From assembly GCA_003476595.1 (NCBI GenBank), contig DMTU01000163.1, positions 1-6,109 on the forward strand: a stretch of DNA of 6,109 nucleotides, read 5' to 3'. A program made the translations under genes and the position numbers. The number at the start of each line of letters is the position of its first letter. The first letter of the stretch is position 1. This stretch comes from Acidimicrobiaceae bacterium (GTDB lineage Bacteria; Actinomycetota; Acidimicrobiia; Acidimicrobiales; Salinilacustritrichaceae). The notes below the pieces were generated by a model. That model was not told where the DNA came from and ran no database searches. It saw only the letters and a program-made list of their open reading frames with translations. Of the stretch, positions 1-5,824 are shown piece by piece.

Positions 1-148
1 TGACAACAAAGAGGAGATCGGTATGCGGGCGTCCTGAGCAGCCAGCGTCTCAACTGCACGGGGTGCCGATCAACCGTTACGGCTGGCTGGCCGAGTCGGT
101 GGTTGGGCGCCGTTGAGAGCGCGGACGGCGTTGCGAGTGGCGGGTGAG
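1..148. other. Non-coding tail downstream of the last gene
   Basis: No convincing gene is seen here. A purine-rich GAGGAG at 11-16 precedes a plus-strand ATG at 23, but that frame stops after four codons. An imperfect inverted pair (TCTCAAC near 48-54, GTTGAGA near 112-118) flanks a long GC-rich spacer and is too far apart to be a normal intrinsic terminator. The region follows the stop of the 387-residue membrane protein and probably holds the 3' untranslated end of that transcript. Confidence 0.5.
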
Positions 149-1312
149 TCAGTAGTGCCCGCCGTGAACGGCCACGACGTTGCCGCCGTTGTCGCGGTAG
201 GTCGCCACGACTGAGTGCACGGTGCCGGCTGGCAGAGGGACACCGGTGGAGAGTTCGTCTGCCTTCACGTCCATCGCCCGGATGCCGACGGGGGTGTCTA
301 TGCGAACCTGCACGGAGTCAGCGTCGGCCACCGATGCGAGATAGAGGGTCGGTGCGTCGGTGTCGGTGTGGACGCTCCCGGCGCCTTCACCGACCTGCAT
401 GACCACCCAGCCGGTCTCGGCCGGGGCGACGAGTACTGACGTGTCGCCCTTGGAGAACGTGACGTTTGCCCACACAGGCCCGTCGGGAGGTGCTGCCGGG
501 TCAAGGGCGATCTCGGTCGGGTTCTCGCCCACCACTTCCTCGACAAAGGACCGGACGGTGCCTTCGGCGCTGGTTCGATCCCGTGGCGTCGTCTGGTTCG
601 GCCAGACGACTGCCTCGCTGCCGAGTGACGTCGGCGGGGCTTGGTCGAGCCGACCGTCGCCTCGCGCAGCTGCGATGGCTGCCGGCAGTTCCACGAGTCG
701 CTCTCCGACCAGTATCAGGTCTTCGACACTGAGCAGTTCTGCGCCGTTCGACGTCGAAGAGCCGAGCCGGAGTCCGACGTCGGTCGAATGACTTACCAGG
801 TAGATGGACCGAAGGTGATCGTCGTCAGCCCCGAGCCACGCCTTGTTCTCCGACGACCCGGTCACGAGCGATTGCTGCTGGCCCATCTCGGCCTCACTGA
901 AGAACGTGTAGATCGTCAGCTCGAACTCGACTCCGCTGCCGTGCACGAACTCGAAGTTGGTCATCGGATACGCGTTGCCCGGATGCTCCTCCTTCTTGGA
1001 GAAGGTGTACCCGGGCAGTATCCGTGGGACGGCAGCCTCGACGGTCAGGTCTGGCGGTAGCTCCGACGGAGATGCGACCGCTGTCTCATGGCTGGTGTCT
1101 TGGCTTGCCACGACGATGTCGCCGCGGTCGGGGCGCCACGCTGTCGCGGCGAGCACGGTCAATACTGCTGCCGCTGCTGCGATGGCCGCGATCGCCTTCG
1201 GCCGGAACCGCTGGCGTGGAGCCTGGTTGCGCCGTGGGCCGTTGCTGGCGCTCTCGGCTGCGTCGTCGAGAAGCTGTCCGGCGTGGCGGAGTCGGCTGTC
1301 GAGGTCCATCAC
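149..1312 (-). CDS. Single-pass membrane protein paired with ECF sigma factor (candidate anti-sigma)
   Basis: The product is a 387-residue protein of unrecognised family. Residues 1-38 form a short charged cytoplasmic segment (MDLDSRLRHAGQLLDDAAE, then an Arg-rich stretch at 27-38). Residues 39-59 are an Ala/Val/Leu-rich transmembrane helix, and about 330 residues follow outside. The outside part looks beta-rich, with alternating hydrophobic residues and many Gly, Thr and Val, and it contains no cysteine. The start is either GTG at 1312, overlapping the sigma stop as GTGA, or ATG at 1309, overlapping by one base as TGATG. An AGGAGAG at 1319-1325 can serve either. The overlap implies translational coupling to the sigma gene at 1309-1809. 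By position and topology it is the likely membrane regulator of that sigma factor (inference). The cytoplasmic part is shorter than usual anti-sigma domains and lacks the zinc HxxxCxxC motif, so it may instead be a target gene or a sensor of a new type. Confidence 0.8.
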   Translation of the reverse strand: MMDLDSRLRHAGQLLDDAAESASNGPRRNQAPRQRFRPKAIAAIAAAAAVLTVLAATAWRPDRGDIVVASQDTSHETAVASPSELPPDLTVEAAVPRILPGYTFSKKEEHPGNAYPMTNFEFVHGSGVEFELTIYTFFSEAEMGQQQSLVTGSSENKAWLGADDDHLRSIYLVSHSTDVGLRLGSSTSNGAELLSVEDLILVGERLVELPAAIAAARGDGRLDQAPPTSLGSEAVVWPNQTTPRDRTSAEGTVRSFVEEVVGENPTEIALDPAAPPDGPVWANVTFSKGDTSVLVAPAETGWVVMQVGEGAGSVHTDTDAPTLYLASVADADSVQVRIDTPVGIRAMDVKADELSTGVPLPAGTVHSVVATYRDNGGNVVAVHGGHY

Positions 1313-1809
1313 GGCTGCTCTCCTAGTTGCCTTCTCAGGGCTCGTAGCCCGCGTCGTACGTGGTTGCCGACGGCGGCCTCGGTGACACCGAGGGCCTCCG
1401 CCGCTTCTGCGTAGGTGTGCCCGTGTGACTTCACCAGGACGACCGCGACCCGCTGGTTTGCGTTGAGGCGGCTGAGTGCGACGAACAGGTCGACGTGGTC
1501 GGCCATCCGGTGCTCCGCCGGCTCATCCGGGAAGTCGAGCGGCGCGATGCGGTTGCGCCACCGAACGATCGGCCGCGCCGCCGACTGCCCTGCTCGGAAC
1601 AGGTAGCCGACCGGGTTGTCCATCCCGGAGACGGCCGGCCACTCCCGCCACGCCACCAACAGAGCGTCATTCGTTGCTTCCACACCCACCTCGACGCCGT
1701 AGCGCGCTACGAGCGCACGGCGGAGCAGCGGACCGCTGTCCCGCACGAACAGCGCATAGTCCGCCTCTTCGTCGGCGGCGACAAGCACGGAGTCGACTGA
1801 ATCACTCAT
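1309..1809 (-). CDS. ECF-type RNA polymerase sigma factor
   Basis: This 166-residue protein has the two-domain layout of ECF (group IV) sigma-70 factors, which direct RNA polymerase to promoters of a stress or envelope regulon. Region 2 spans about residues 18-80 and includes LLRRALVARYG, an acidic/tryptophan helix (VAWREW near 52-57) and NPVGYLFRAGQ at 65-75. After a linker with DFPDEPAE, region 4 spans about 107-163. It has the pattern LxxNQRVAVVLV, then the helix-turn-helix YAEAAEALGVTEAAVGNHV and a basic end (RRGLRALRRQ). The ATG at 1809 is directly preceded by an in-frame TAG, which limits upstream extension. No clear Shine-Dalgarno is seen before it, so leaderless or weak initiation is possible. 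Its stop overlaps the start of the 387-residue membrane protein, its probable partner. It resembles the second sigma factor at 3028-3468, notably in LRRALVARYG and MDNPVGYL. The regulon cannot be told from sequence. Confidence 0.9.
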   Translation of the reverse strand: MSDSVDSVLVAADEEADYALFVRDSGPLLRRALVARYGVEVGVEATNDALLVAWREWPAVSGMDNPVGYLFRAGQSAARPIVRWRNRIAPLDFPDEPAEHRMADHVDLFVALSRLNANQRVAVVLVKSHGHTYAEAAEALGVTEAAVGNHVRRGLRALRRQLGEQP

Positions 1810-2060
1810 CTACTGACACAAACCCGCCAGACCCACCGATCCAGTCACCCGCCCACCAGAGAGTTTCCGGCGGCACGTGAGCGTATTGCCAGGGACTCGC
1901 ACCAAAGCCCGCCCCTACGTGCGGTTGCCCGGCGGGCCGGTGACGGTGGAGCGGTACGTCGGTGACCGTCCGCGAATCCCAGTTCGGAATGCGTAGCGAG
2001 CGCGAGCCGCCAACACTCGACGCAGCACCGCTTCGGTTCTGAGGACCGATGCCGATGCCG
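1810..2060. other. Intergenic region between the two sigma/membrane-protein modules
   Basis: This 251-bp stretch lies between the stop of the 324-residue membrane protein and the start of the downstream sigma factor. Longer reading frames crossing it are antisense or frame shadows of the flanking genes and show no family signature. It should hold the 3' end of the upstream transcript and the promoter of the downstream sigma gene. On the minus strand a GGAAAC (plus-strand 1863-1868) resembles an ECF -35 element, but no convincing CGTC-type -10 follows at normal spacing. A 5-bp stem (2033-2037 with 2045-2049) lies 11 bp after the upstream stop and has no T-run. Confidence 0.55.
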
Positions 2061-3035
2061 TCAGGAGAAGCGCTCGTCGAGTGCCTCGTCCCATAGCGTC
2101 GCGTACACGTTCTGGAGCTGCTCGGAGCAGTCTGCGTCGGCCACGGCGGCAGCGACTTCCGTCCTGACCGCTTCCCGGTACCGCTCGTACTGTTCCGGGT
2201 TGAGCACATTCTCCATCGTGAGTGCGGCGGCTTCTTCTTCTCGGCCGTCGCCTCGAAGGCGGTTCATTTCGTCGATGAAGGGCAGGCCGAACTGCTCGGC
2301 GCTGCGGCCGAGCTCGTCGAACATCTCGGCGCGAGCGTCCCATGGCAGCCCGTGCCCGGCCATGCAGGCCGCCCAGCCCTGTTCGGCAGCGAGGTAGTCG
2401 GGATGCACCCGGACGGCTTGCTCTATGCGGTGGAGCACGTCGACCGCTTCCTCGGACATCTCCACGACCTTGGTGTCCGAATCCTCGTGCTCTGCACGAC
2501 ACGAAGACTCGGCTTCCGCGAACCGCTCAGCGCTTGCCTCAGACAGGTCTTCGACGTGGGATGCGTTCGGATTCGGCGGGGCGTACGCCTGCTGGTCGAA
2601 GAGCGACACCATCCCGAACCCGAAGGTGGCTCTGAAGTCGTCGTCTGTCATTAGGTCGTACGCCTCGGGTTCGGGGACGTCGGACCGGTACCCGCTGTAC
2701 CCGGCGTCGTGCATGCAGGCCACGACCGCTGCCTCGCTGAGCGGACCCGATGCGGCAGCGGTCGGCGGCTGGAGGCCGGTGAGCGTCGCTGCCGCCGCCC
2801 GAACCTCAGCCTCCACGAGGTCGTCGACCGCCTCGCGTGGCGCGGCCGTGTCGTCGGGCGCACCGTCTGACTGCACGACCAGCGCCCCGGCGGCAAGAAC
2901 GATCAGCAGCGCTGCTGCGACGGCGACGCCCCAGCGGAGGGCTCCGCCAGCGTTCCGTTGCCGTCCGGTCAGCCCCGCATCGACGTTGTGAAGCCAGACG
3001 GCCCGCAGCTGTTCGTCGAGGGTGTCGTCATCCAT
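2061..3035 (-). CDS. Single-pass membrane protein with four-cysteine outside domain (candidate anti-sigma)
   Basis: The product is a 324-residue protein of unrecognised family. Residues 1-33 are cytoplasmic (starting MDDDTLDEQLRAVWLHNVDA), residues 34-54 form one transmembrane helix (WGVAVAAALLIVLAAGALVV), and about 270 residues lie outside. The outside part is acidic and mostly helical, with exactly four cysteines at 107, 179, 224 and 303. C107 and C224 sit in similar settings, ACMHDAGY and ACMAGHGL, and each is followed about 70-80 residues later by a single cysteine (SSCRAEHE, DADCSEQL). This suggests an internal duplication with two disulfides (inference). The ATG at 3035 overlaps the upstream sigma stop by 8 bp, so translation is probably coupled. 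The position points to control of that sigma factor, perhaps through an extracytoplasmic or redox signal. There is no HxxxCxxC zinc motif in the cytoplasmic part, and the cysteines lie on the outside. It shares topology but no clear sequence with the 387-residue protein downstream. Confidence 0.82.
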   Translation of the reverse strand: MDDDTLDEQLRAVWLHNVDAGLTGRQRNAGGALRWGVAVAAALLIVLAAGALVVQSDGAPDDTAAPREAVDDLVEAEVRAAAATLTGLQPPTAAASGPLSEAAVVACMHDAGYSGYRSDVPEPEAYDLMTDDDFRATFGFGMVSLFDQQAYAPPNPNASHVEDLSEASAERFAEAESSCRAEHEDSDTKVVEMSEEAVDVLHRIEQAVRVHPDYLAAEQGWAACMAGHGLPWDARAEMFDELGRSAEQFGLPFIDEMNRLRGDGREEEAAALTMENVLNPEQYERYREAVRTEVAAAVADADCSEQLQNVYATLWDEALDERFS

Positions 3036-3468
3036 GGGTCACTCCCAGCTGCTCGCGGATCGACTGCTTCGCCCTGGTGACGTGGGTCTGCACGGACGCT
3101 TTGGTGATGTCGAGGAGCGCTGCGACTTCCGAGTAGCTCCATTGGTCTCCGACGACGAGCAGAAGGCAGGCCCGTTGCTGCTCGGACAGCGCTGCGAGAG
3201 CGGCCGGAAGACCTGGCTCGACCCACTCGCCGGGCTGAACGTGGCGTGCGGCCGGCAGCTCGAAGCGGACTGGTAGGCGGCGCAGGTGGCGTCGCAGGCG
3301 GGACTGCCCGACCCGGTACAAGTACCCGACGGGGTTGTCCATGGCGCTGATGCGCTGCCAGTCAGCGACTGCATAGGCGACTGCGTCGGCATGCGCCTCT
3401 TCCCCGAGGTCCGGGCCGTACCGGGCTACGAGTGCCCGCCGAAGGCGCTCCATGTCGTGGCCGGCCAA
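3028..3468 (-). CDS. ECF sigma factor, 5' end displaced by IS insertion
   Basis: As it stands the frame encodes 146 residues from a TTG at 3468. Region 2 is seen from about residue 8 (RLRRALVARYG) through NPVGYLYRVGQSRLRR at 45-60. A linker (RFELPAARHVQPGEW) precedes region 4 at about 88-142, with LSEQQRACLLLV, the helix-turn-helix YSEVAALLDITKASVQTHV and a basic end. This is a short but recognisable ECF sigma factor, related to that at 1309-1809. The IS21-family element abuts it: the insertion separated codons 1-3 (ATG AGT at 5819-5824, plus GGC in the target duplication) from codon 4, TTG. The native protein would be 149 residues, so only three residues are lost if TTG is used; otherwise ATG at 3453 gives 141. 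No good ribosome-binding site precedes either, only a weak AGG. The native promoter is now 2.3 kb away. Expression would depend on read-through from istAB or a promoter in the IS end, so the gene could be silent. Confidence 0.8.
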   Translation of the reverse strand: MAGHDMERLRRALVARYGPDLGEEAHADAVAYAVADWQRISAMDNPVGYLYRVGQSRLRRHLRRLPVRFELPAARHVQPGEWVEPGLPAALAALSEQQRACLLLVVGDQWSYSEVAALLDITKASVQTHVTRAKQSIREQLGVTHG

Positions 3469-3471
3469 GCC
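3467..3471. repeat. Target site duplication AAGCC, istB-side copy
   Basis: AAGCC lies directly next to the first base of the IS terminal TGTGAG and is identical to the five bases after the other end at 5814-5818. IS21-family elements typically duplicate 4-8 bp of target. On the minus strand this copy supplies most of codons 3-4 (GGC TTG) of the sigma factor gene. Confidence 0.93.
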
Positions 3472-3532
3472 TGTGAGCGGGCAGCGGAAGTCGCGATCGG
3501 CGATCAGTGGAATTCGCGTCGCGTGATCAGGG
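3472..3532. repeat. Terminal inverted repeat, istB-proximal end
   Basis: Compared with the reverse complement of 5753-5813, 45 of 61 positions match without gaps. The longest identical blocks are GGAAGTCGCG (3486-3495) and GAATTCGCGT (3510-3519), and the outer six bases TGTGAG are identical. Within this end a 21-bp unit is directly repeated at a 23-bp period (3487-3507 and 3510-3530, 15 of 21 matching, each starting GAA and ending GATCAG). Such repeats in IS21-type ends are expected to be transposase-binding sites. Confidence 0.9.
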
Positions 3533-3551
3533 CTCGCCTGGCGGTGGGAAG

Positions 3552-4328
3552 TTAGCGGTCGGGGTTGGTGGTGGCGATCTCGAGGCCGTGGTGTTCGCGG
3601 AGTCGCCAGCTGGGGCCGCGGATGTTGAACACGATGGCGTTGTGCATGAGCCGGTCGAGGATGGCGGCGGCGACCACGCTGTCGCCGAAGATCTCGCCCC
3701 AGTCGGGCAGGCCGCGGTTGGTGGTCACGAGGGTGGGGTGCTGTTTCTCGTAGCGCGTGTTCACGACCTCGAAGAACGCAGCTGACGCGCGCCGGTCGGC
3801 CATGGGGAGCAGGCCGACGTCGTCGATCACGAGGACAGTGGGGGCGGTGTAGGTCTTGAGCTTGCTGGTCCAGGTGCCGTCGATTTTGGCGGCGACGAGT
3901 GCGTCGGTCATGTGCTGGGCGGTGGTGAAGTAGCCGCGGTAGCCGGCCTCGACGGCGCGGGTGGCGAGGGCGACGGCGAGGTGGGTCTTGCCGCAGCCGG
4001 GCTGGCCGAGGAAGAGGATCGGGCGGTTCTCGTCGATGAACCGCAGGGTGGCGAGGTCGTCGACCAGCTTGCGGTCGACCGATGGTTGGAAGTCGAAGTC
4101 GAAGTCGTCGATGGTCTTGCGGAACGGGAACTTCGCGTAGCGCAGCCGGGCGGCGAGGCGCCGGTTCCGGGTGTGGGCGGCTTCCTCGTCGAGGAGGCGG
4201 GCGAGGAACTCGATGTGAGTCCAGTCATGGGCCTTGGCCTCATCAGCGAGCGGTGCGAACACCTCACCGGCGCGTTTGAGTTGCAGGTAGCCGAGGTCGG
4301 CCTTGATCTGTTCGTAGAGGCCGGTCAC
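3552..4328 (-). CDS. istB: IS21-family helper ATPase IstB
   Basis: This 258-residue protein is a full-length IstB/DnaC-like AAA+ ATPase. In IS21 transposition IstB binds DNA with ATP, helps choose the target and activates the IstA transposase. Residues 1-75 form the helical N-terminal part (YEQIKADLGYLQLKRAGE, then the Arg-rich NRRLAARLRYAKFP typical of IstB). Walker A is GQPGCGKTH at 108-116, Walker B is VLVIDD at 165-170, sensor 1 is TLVTTN at 199-204, and the ILDRLMHNA motif with candidate arginine finger R226 is at 223-231. The start is GTG at 4328, overlapping the istA stop as GTGA, so the two genes are translationally coupled. The TAA stop lies 80 bp from the IS end, and the disrupted sigma gene follows on the same strand. 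No truncation or missing motif is seen. Confidence 0.96.
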   Translation of the reverse strand: MTGLYEQIKADLGYLQLKRAGEVFAPLADEAKAHDWTHIEFLARLLDEEAAHTRNRRLAARLRYAKFPFRKTIDDFDFDFQPSVDRKLVDDLATLRFIDENRPILFLGQPGCGKTHLAVALATRAVEAGYRGYFTTAQHMTDALVAAKIDGTWTSKLKTYTAPTVLVIDDVGLLPMADRRASAAFFEVVNTRYEKQHPTLVTTNRGLPDWGEIFGDSVVAAAILDRLMHNAIVFNIRGPSWRLREHHGLEIATTNPDR

Positions 4329-5701
4329 GCGCCCGCCCCCTGCTCATCGTCGATCGAGTAGCGAACGGCGAGGTCCGGGGCGTCGACGTCGAAGTCACCG
4401 GGGCCGAGATCCAACCGGGCTGGCTCGCTGACCTCGACGTGATCATCGACGGCACGCAGGTGACGTTCCCGGCGACGGTCGTGGCGGCCGAGCGCTTCGG
4501 CAACTGATGCTCGGCGGTGCTCGTCGGCCCACACTTCCTTGGCGTCACCGGTGGCGAGGGTGTGGCGAGCGACGACGGTGCCGGCCCAGCGGACCTCGAA
4601 GGTGGTGGTGTCGATGGGTCGGCGGATCTCGACGAGCTGGCCCAACACGTTCGGCGGGACGGAGTAGCGGACGCCGTCGACGCTGATGAAGGGGACGATG
4701 TTGTGGACCCGGCGGGTCTCGACGTAGTCGGTGTCGAACCGGACCCGCGGCAACGGCGCCAAGAACTCCTGCTCGACCGCTGCCCGTTCGGCGGGGGCGA
4801 CGCCGGTCGACCGTGACGGCACGGCGTGCACGCGCTCGTCGAGCCACACGGCCGCTCGGGCGTTGAGCTCGTCGAGGTTGGCGGGGATGCCGTCGAGCTC
4901 GATCTCGGGCAGGAACGTCTCGTGCAGCTGGCGGAAGGGCCGCTCGACCTTGCCCTTGCGCTTGGCGTCGCCGGCCTGGCAGCTCGTGATCTGGACGCCG
5001 TGGTGGGCGGCGAACTCGACCGTCGGTGGGTGCAGCTTGAACCGCCGACCCTGTGACGTGCCGAGCGCTCCCATCCGGTCGGTGCGGGCCACGGCGGGCA
5101 CACCGCCGAAGGCCTCGAAGGCGCGCACGATGCCCTCGAAGGTGCGCTCCCGGTCCTCGGACGTGGTGAACCACCACATGCGCTGGCGGGGCCACGACGA
5201 GATCGCGCCGAACACCCGCAACGGATGGTCCCAGCCCCACTCGGCGGAGATGTGGTCGAGGTTGCAGAAGTCGAACTGGATCTCCTCGCCCGGGTCGGTG
5301 TGGATCGGCACCGACACCGCAGCCGCCGCCCGGAACCGCGGACCCCGCACGTCCCGGACCGCCCGAGCGACCGTCGGGTAGGAGCCGGCGAAGCCCTCGG
5401 CGCGCAGCTTGTTGTGGATCGACACAGCCAAGAGCCGAGGGTGCTGGGCGAGCAGCGCCTCGACCCGAGCGCGCCAGCGTTCGGTCATGACCCGCCGTTC
5501 GTCGGGCACCTCGACGCGACCTGGCGGCCCGCCCGCCTTGAGCCATTTCGCAATCGTGGCCGGATGGAAGCCGAGCTCGTCGGCGATCTCCTTGTTCGTC
5601 CAGCCCTGGTTCTTGAGCGCGTGCAAATCCACGTACTCCTCCTGGTTCATCATGAGCCCGGCGGTCCCTTCGGTCGCAGTCGATGCTTGGTCGCTCGACA
5701 C
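4325..5701 (-). CDS. istA: IS21-family DDE transposase IstA
   Basis: IstA cuts and joins the IS ends to target DNA. The longest frame is 458 residues from GTG at 5701. A helix-turn-helix lies at about 33-56 (WTNKEIADELGFHPATIAKWL). The RNase H-like catalytic core has all three acidic residues: D144 in GEEIQFDF, D208 in VARTDRMG and E253 in KRKGKVERP. The region around 329-380 (VHNIVPFISVDGVRYSVPP, VEIRRPIDTTTFEV) matches the beta-barrel after the core in this family. The true start may be one of two tandem ATGs at 5653 and 5650 (giving 442 or 441 residues, MMNQEEYVDLHAL), because family members usually begin just before this segment and no Shine-Dalgarno precedes the GTG. The AAGGGA upstream of the ATGs is only moderately spaced. 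Its TGA overlaps the istB GTG. Length and motifs are complete, so it is probably functional. Confidence 0.95.
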   Translation of the reverse strand: MSSDQASTATEGTAGLMMNQEEYVDLHALKNQGWTNKEIADELGFHPATIAKWLKAGGPPGRVEVPDERRVMTERWRARVEALLAQHPRLLAVSIHNKLRAEGFAGSYPTVARAVRDVRGPRFRAAAAVSVPIHTDPGEEIQFDFCNLDHISAEWGWDHPLRVFGAISSWPRQRMWWFTTSEDRERTFEGIVRAFEAFGGVPAVARTDRMGALGTSQGRRFKLHPPTVEFAAHHGVQITSCQAGDAKRKGKVERPFRQLHETFLPEIELDGIPANLDELNARAAVWLDERVHAVPSRSTGVAPAERAAVEQEFLAPLPRVRFDTDYVETRRVHNIVPFISVDGVRYSVPPNVLGQLVEIRRPIDTTTFEVRWAGTVVARHTLATGDAKEVWADEHRRASVAEALGRHDRRRERHLRAVDDHVEVSEPARLDLGPGDFDVDAPDLAVRYSIDDEQGAGA

Positions 5702-5752
5702 GCTGGAGGGGCCGCCACGCTCATGGGTGGATGGGTGATCAGGCCAGGAGGA

Positions 5753-5813
5753 CCCCGACCACCCAACGCGAATTCACGTGATCACAGAACGCGACTTCCA
5801 GCGATCACTCACA
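5753..5813. repeat. Terminal inverted repeat, istA-proximal end
   Basis: This is the partner of 3472-3532, ending CTCACA at 5813. Identical blocks are at 5790-5799 and 5766-5775. Read inwards from the end it also holds a directly repeated 21-bp unit at 23-bp spacing (15 of 21 matching), as in the other end. The stretch from here to istA (5702-5752) has no gene I can support; it should contain the istA promoter, but I see no clear -35/-10 pair. Confidence 0.9.
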
Positions 5814-5818
5814 AAGCC
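5814..5818. repeat. Target site duplication AAGCC, istA-side copy
   Basis: These five bases directly follow the terminal CACA and repeat 3467-3471 exactly. Neither copy extends further, so the duplication is 5 bp. Confidence 0.93.
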
Positions 5819-5824
5819 ACTCAT
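5814..5824 (-). pseudogene. Displaced first codons of the interrupted ECF sigma gene
   Basis: On the minus strand, ATG (5822-5824) and AGT (5819-5821) are followed by GGC TT from the target duplication and then by the IS end. Joining this to 3468 without the IS gives an unbroken frame: Met-Ser-Gly-Leu-Ala-Gly-His-Asp-Met-Glu. A weak AGG lies 8 nt before the ATG. Read into the IS, this start now gives a 16-codon peptide ending at a TGA within the terminal repeat. The frame is open further upstream, with tandem ATGs at 5890 and 5887 before a TAG, so a longer native N-terminus cannot be excluded. The ATG at 5824 fits best because region 2.1 starts right after it. Confidence 0.75.

Larger units (their letters stand above)
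3472..5813 (-). mobile_element. Complete IS21-family insertion sequence (2342 bp)
   Basis: The element is bounded by 5'-TGTGAG...CTCACA-3', has long imperfect terminal inverted repeats, and is flanked by 5-bp direct repeats AAGCC. Its two minus-strand genes, istA and istB, overlap by 4 bp, the standard IS21 layout, and its length is within the family's range of about 2-2.5 kb. IstA carries all three DDE residues and IstB has intact Walker motifs, so nothing indicates that it is dead. Perfect target duplications mean both ends come from one insertion event and suggest it is fairly recent. The element lies inside the start of an ECF sigma gene, in the same orientation, so its transcription runs towards that gene. 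Confidence 0.95.

Noticed and set aside
1863..1868. GGAAAC on the minus strand as an ECF -35 element for the downstream sigma gene
   Set aside because: No matching -10 element at 16-17 bp spacing, so autoregulation cannot be supported from this alone.
1942..1970. Inverted repeat GACGGT...ACCGTC in the intergenic gap
   Set aside because: Six-base arms with a 17-bp spacer do not extend on either side; too weak to call an operator or terminator.
2033..2049. Possible terminator hairpin after the 324-residue gene
   Set aside because: The stem is only 5 bp with a 7-nt loop and there is no T-run; this is expected by chance in GC-rich DNA.
1802..2502. Minus-strand frames 1802-2209 and 1915-2502 that span the intergenic gap
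   Set aside because: They overlap the 324-residue membrane protein gene in other frames, are rich in Arg/Pro/Ser as expected from frame shift of GC-rich DNA, and have no recognisable domain or start signal.
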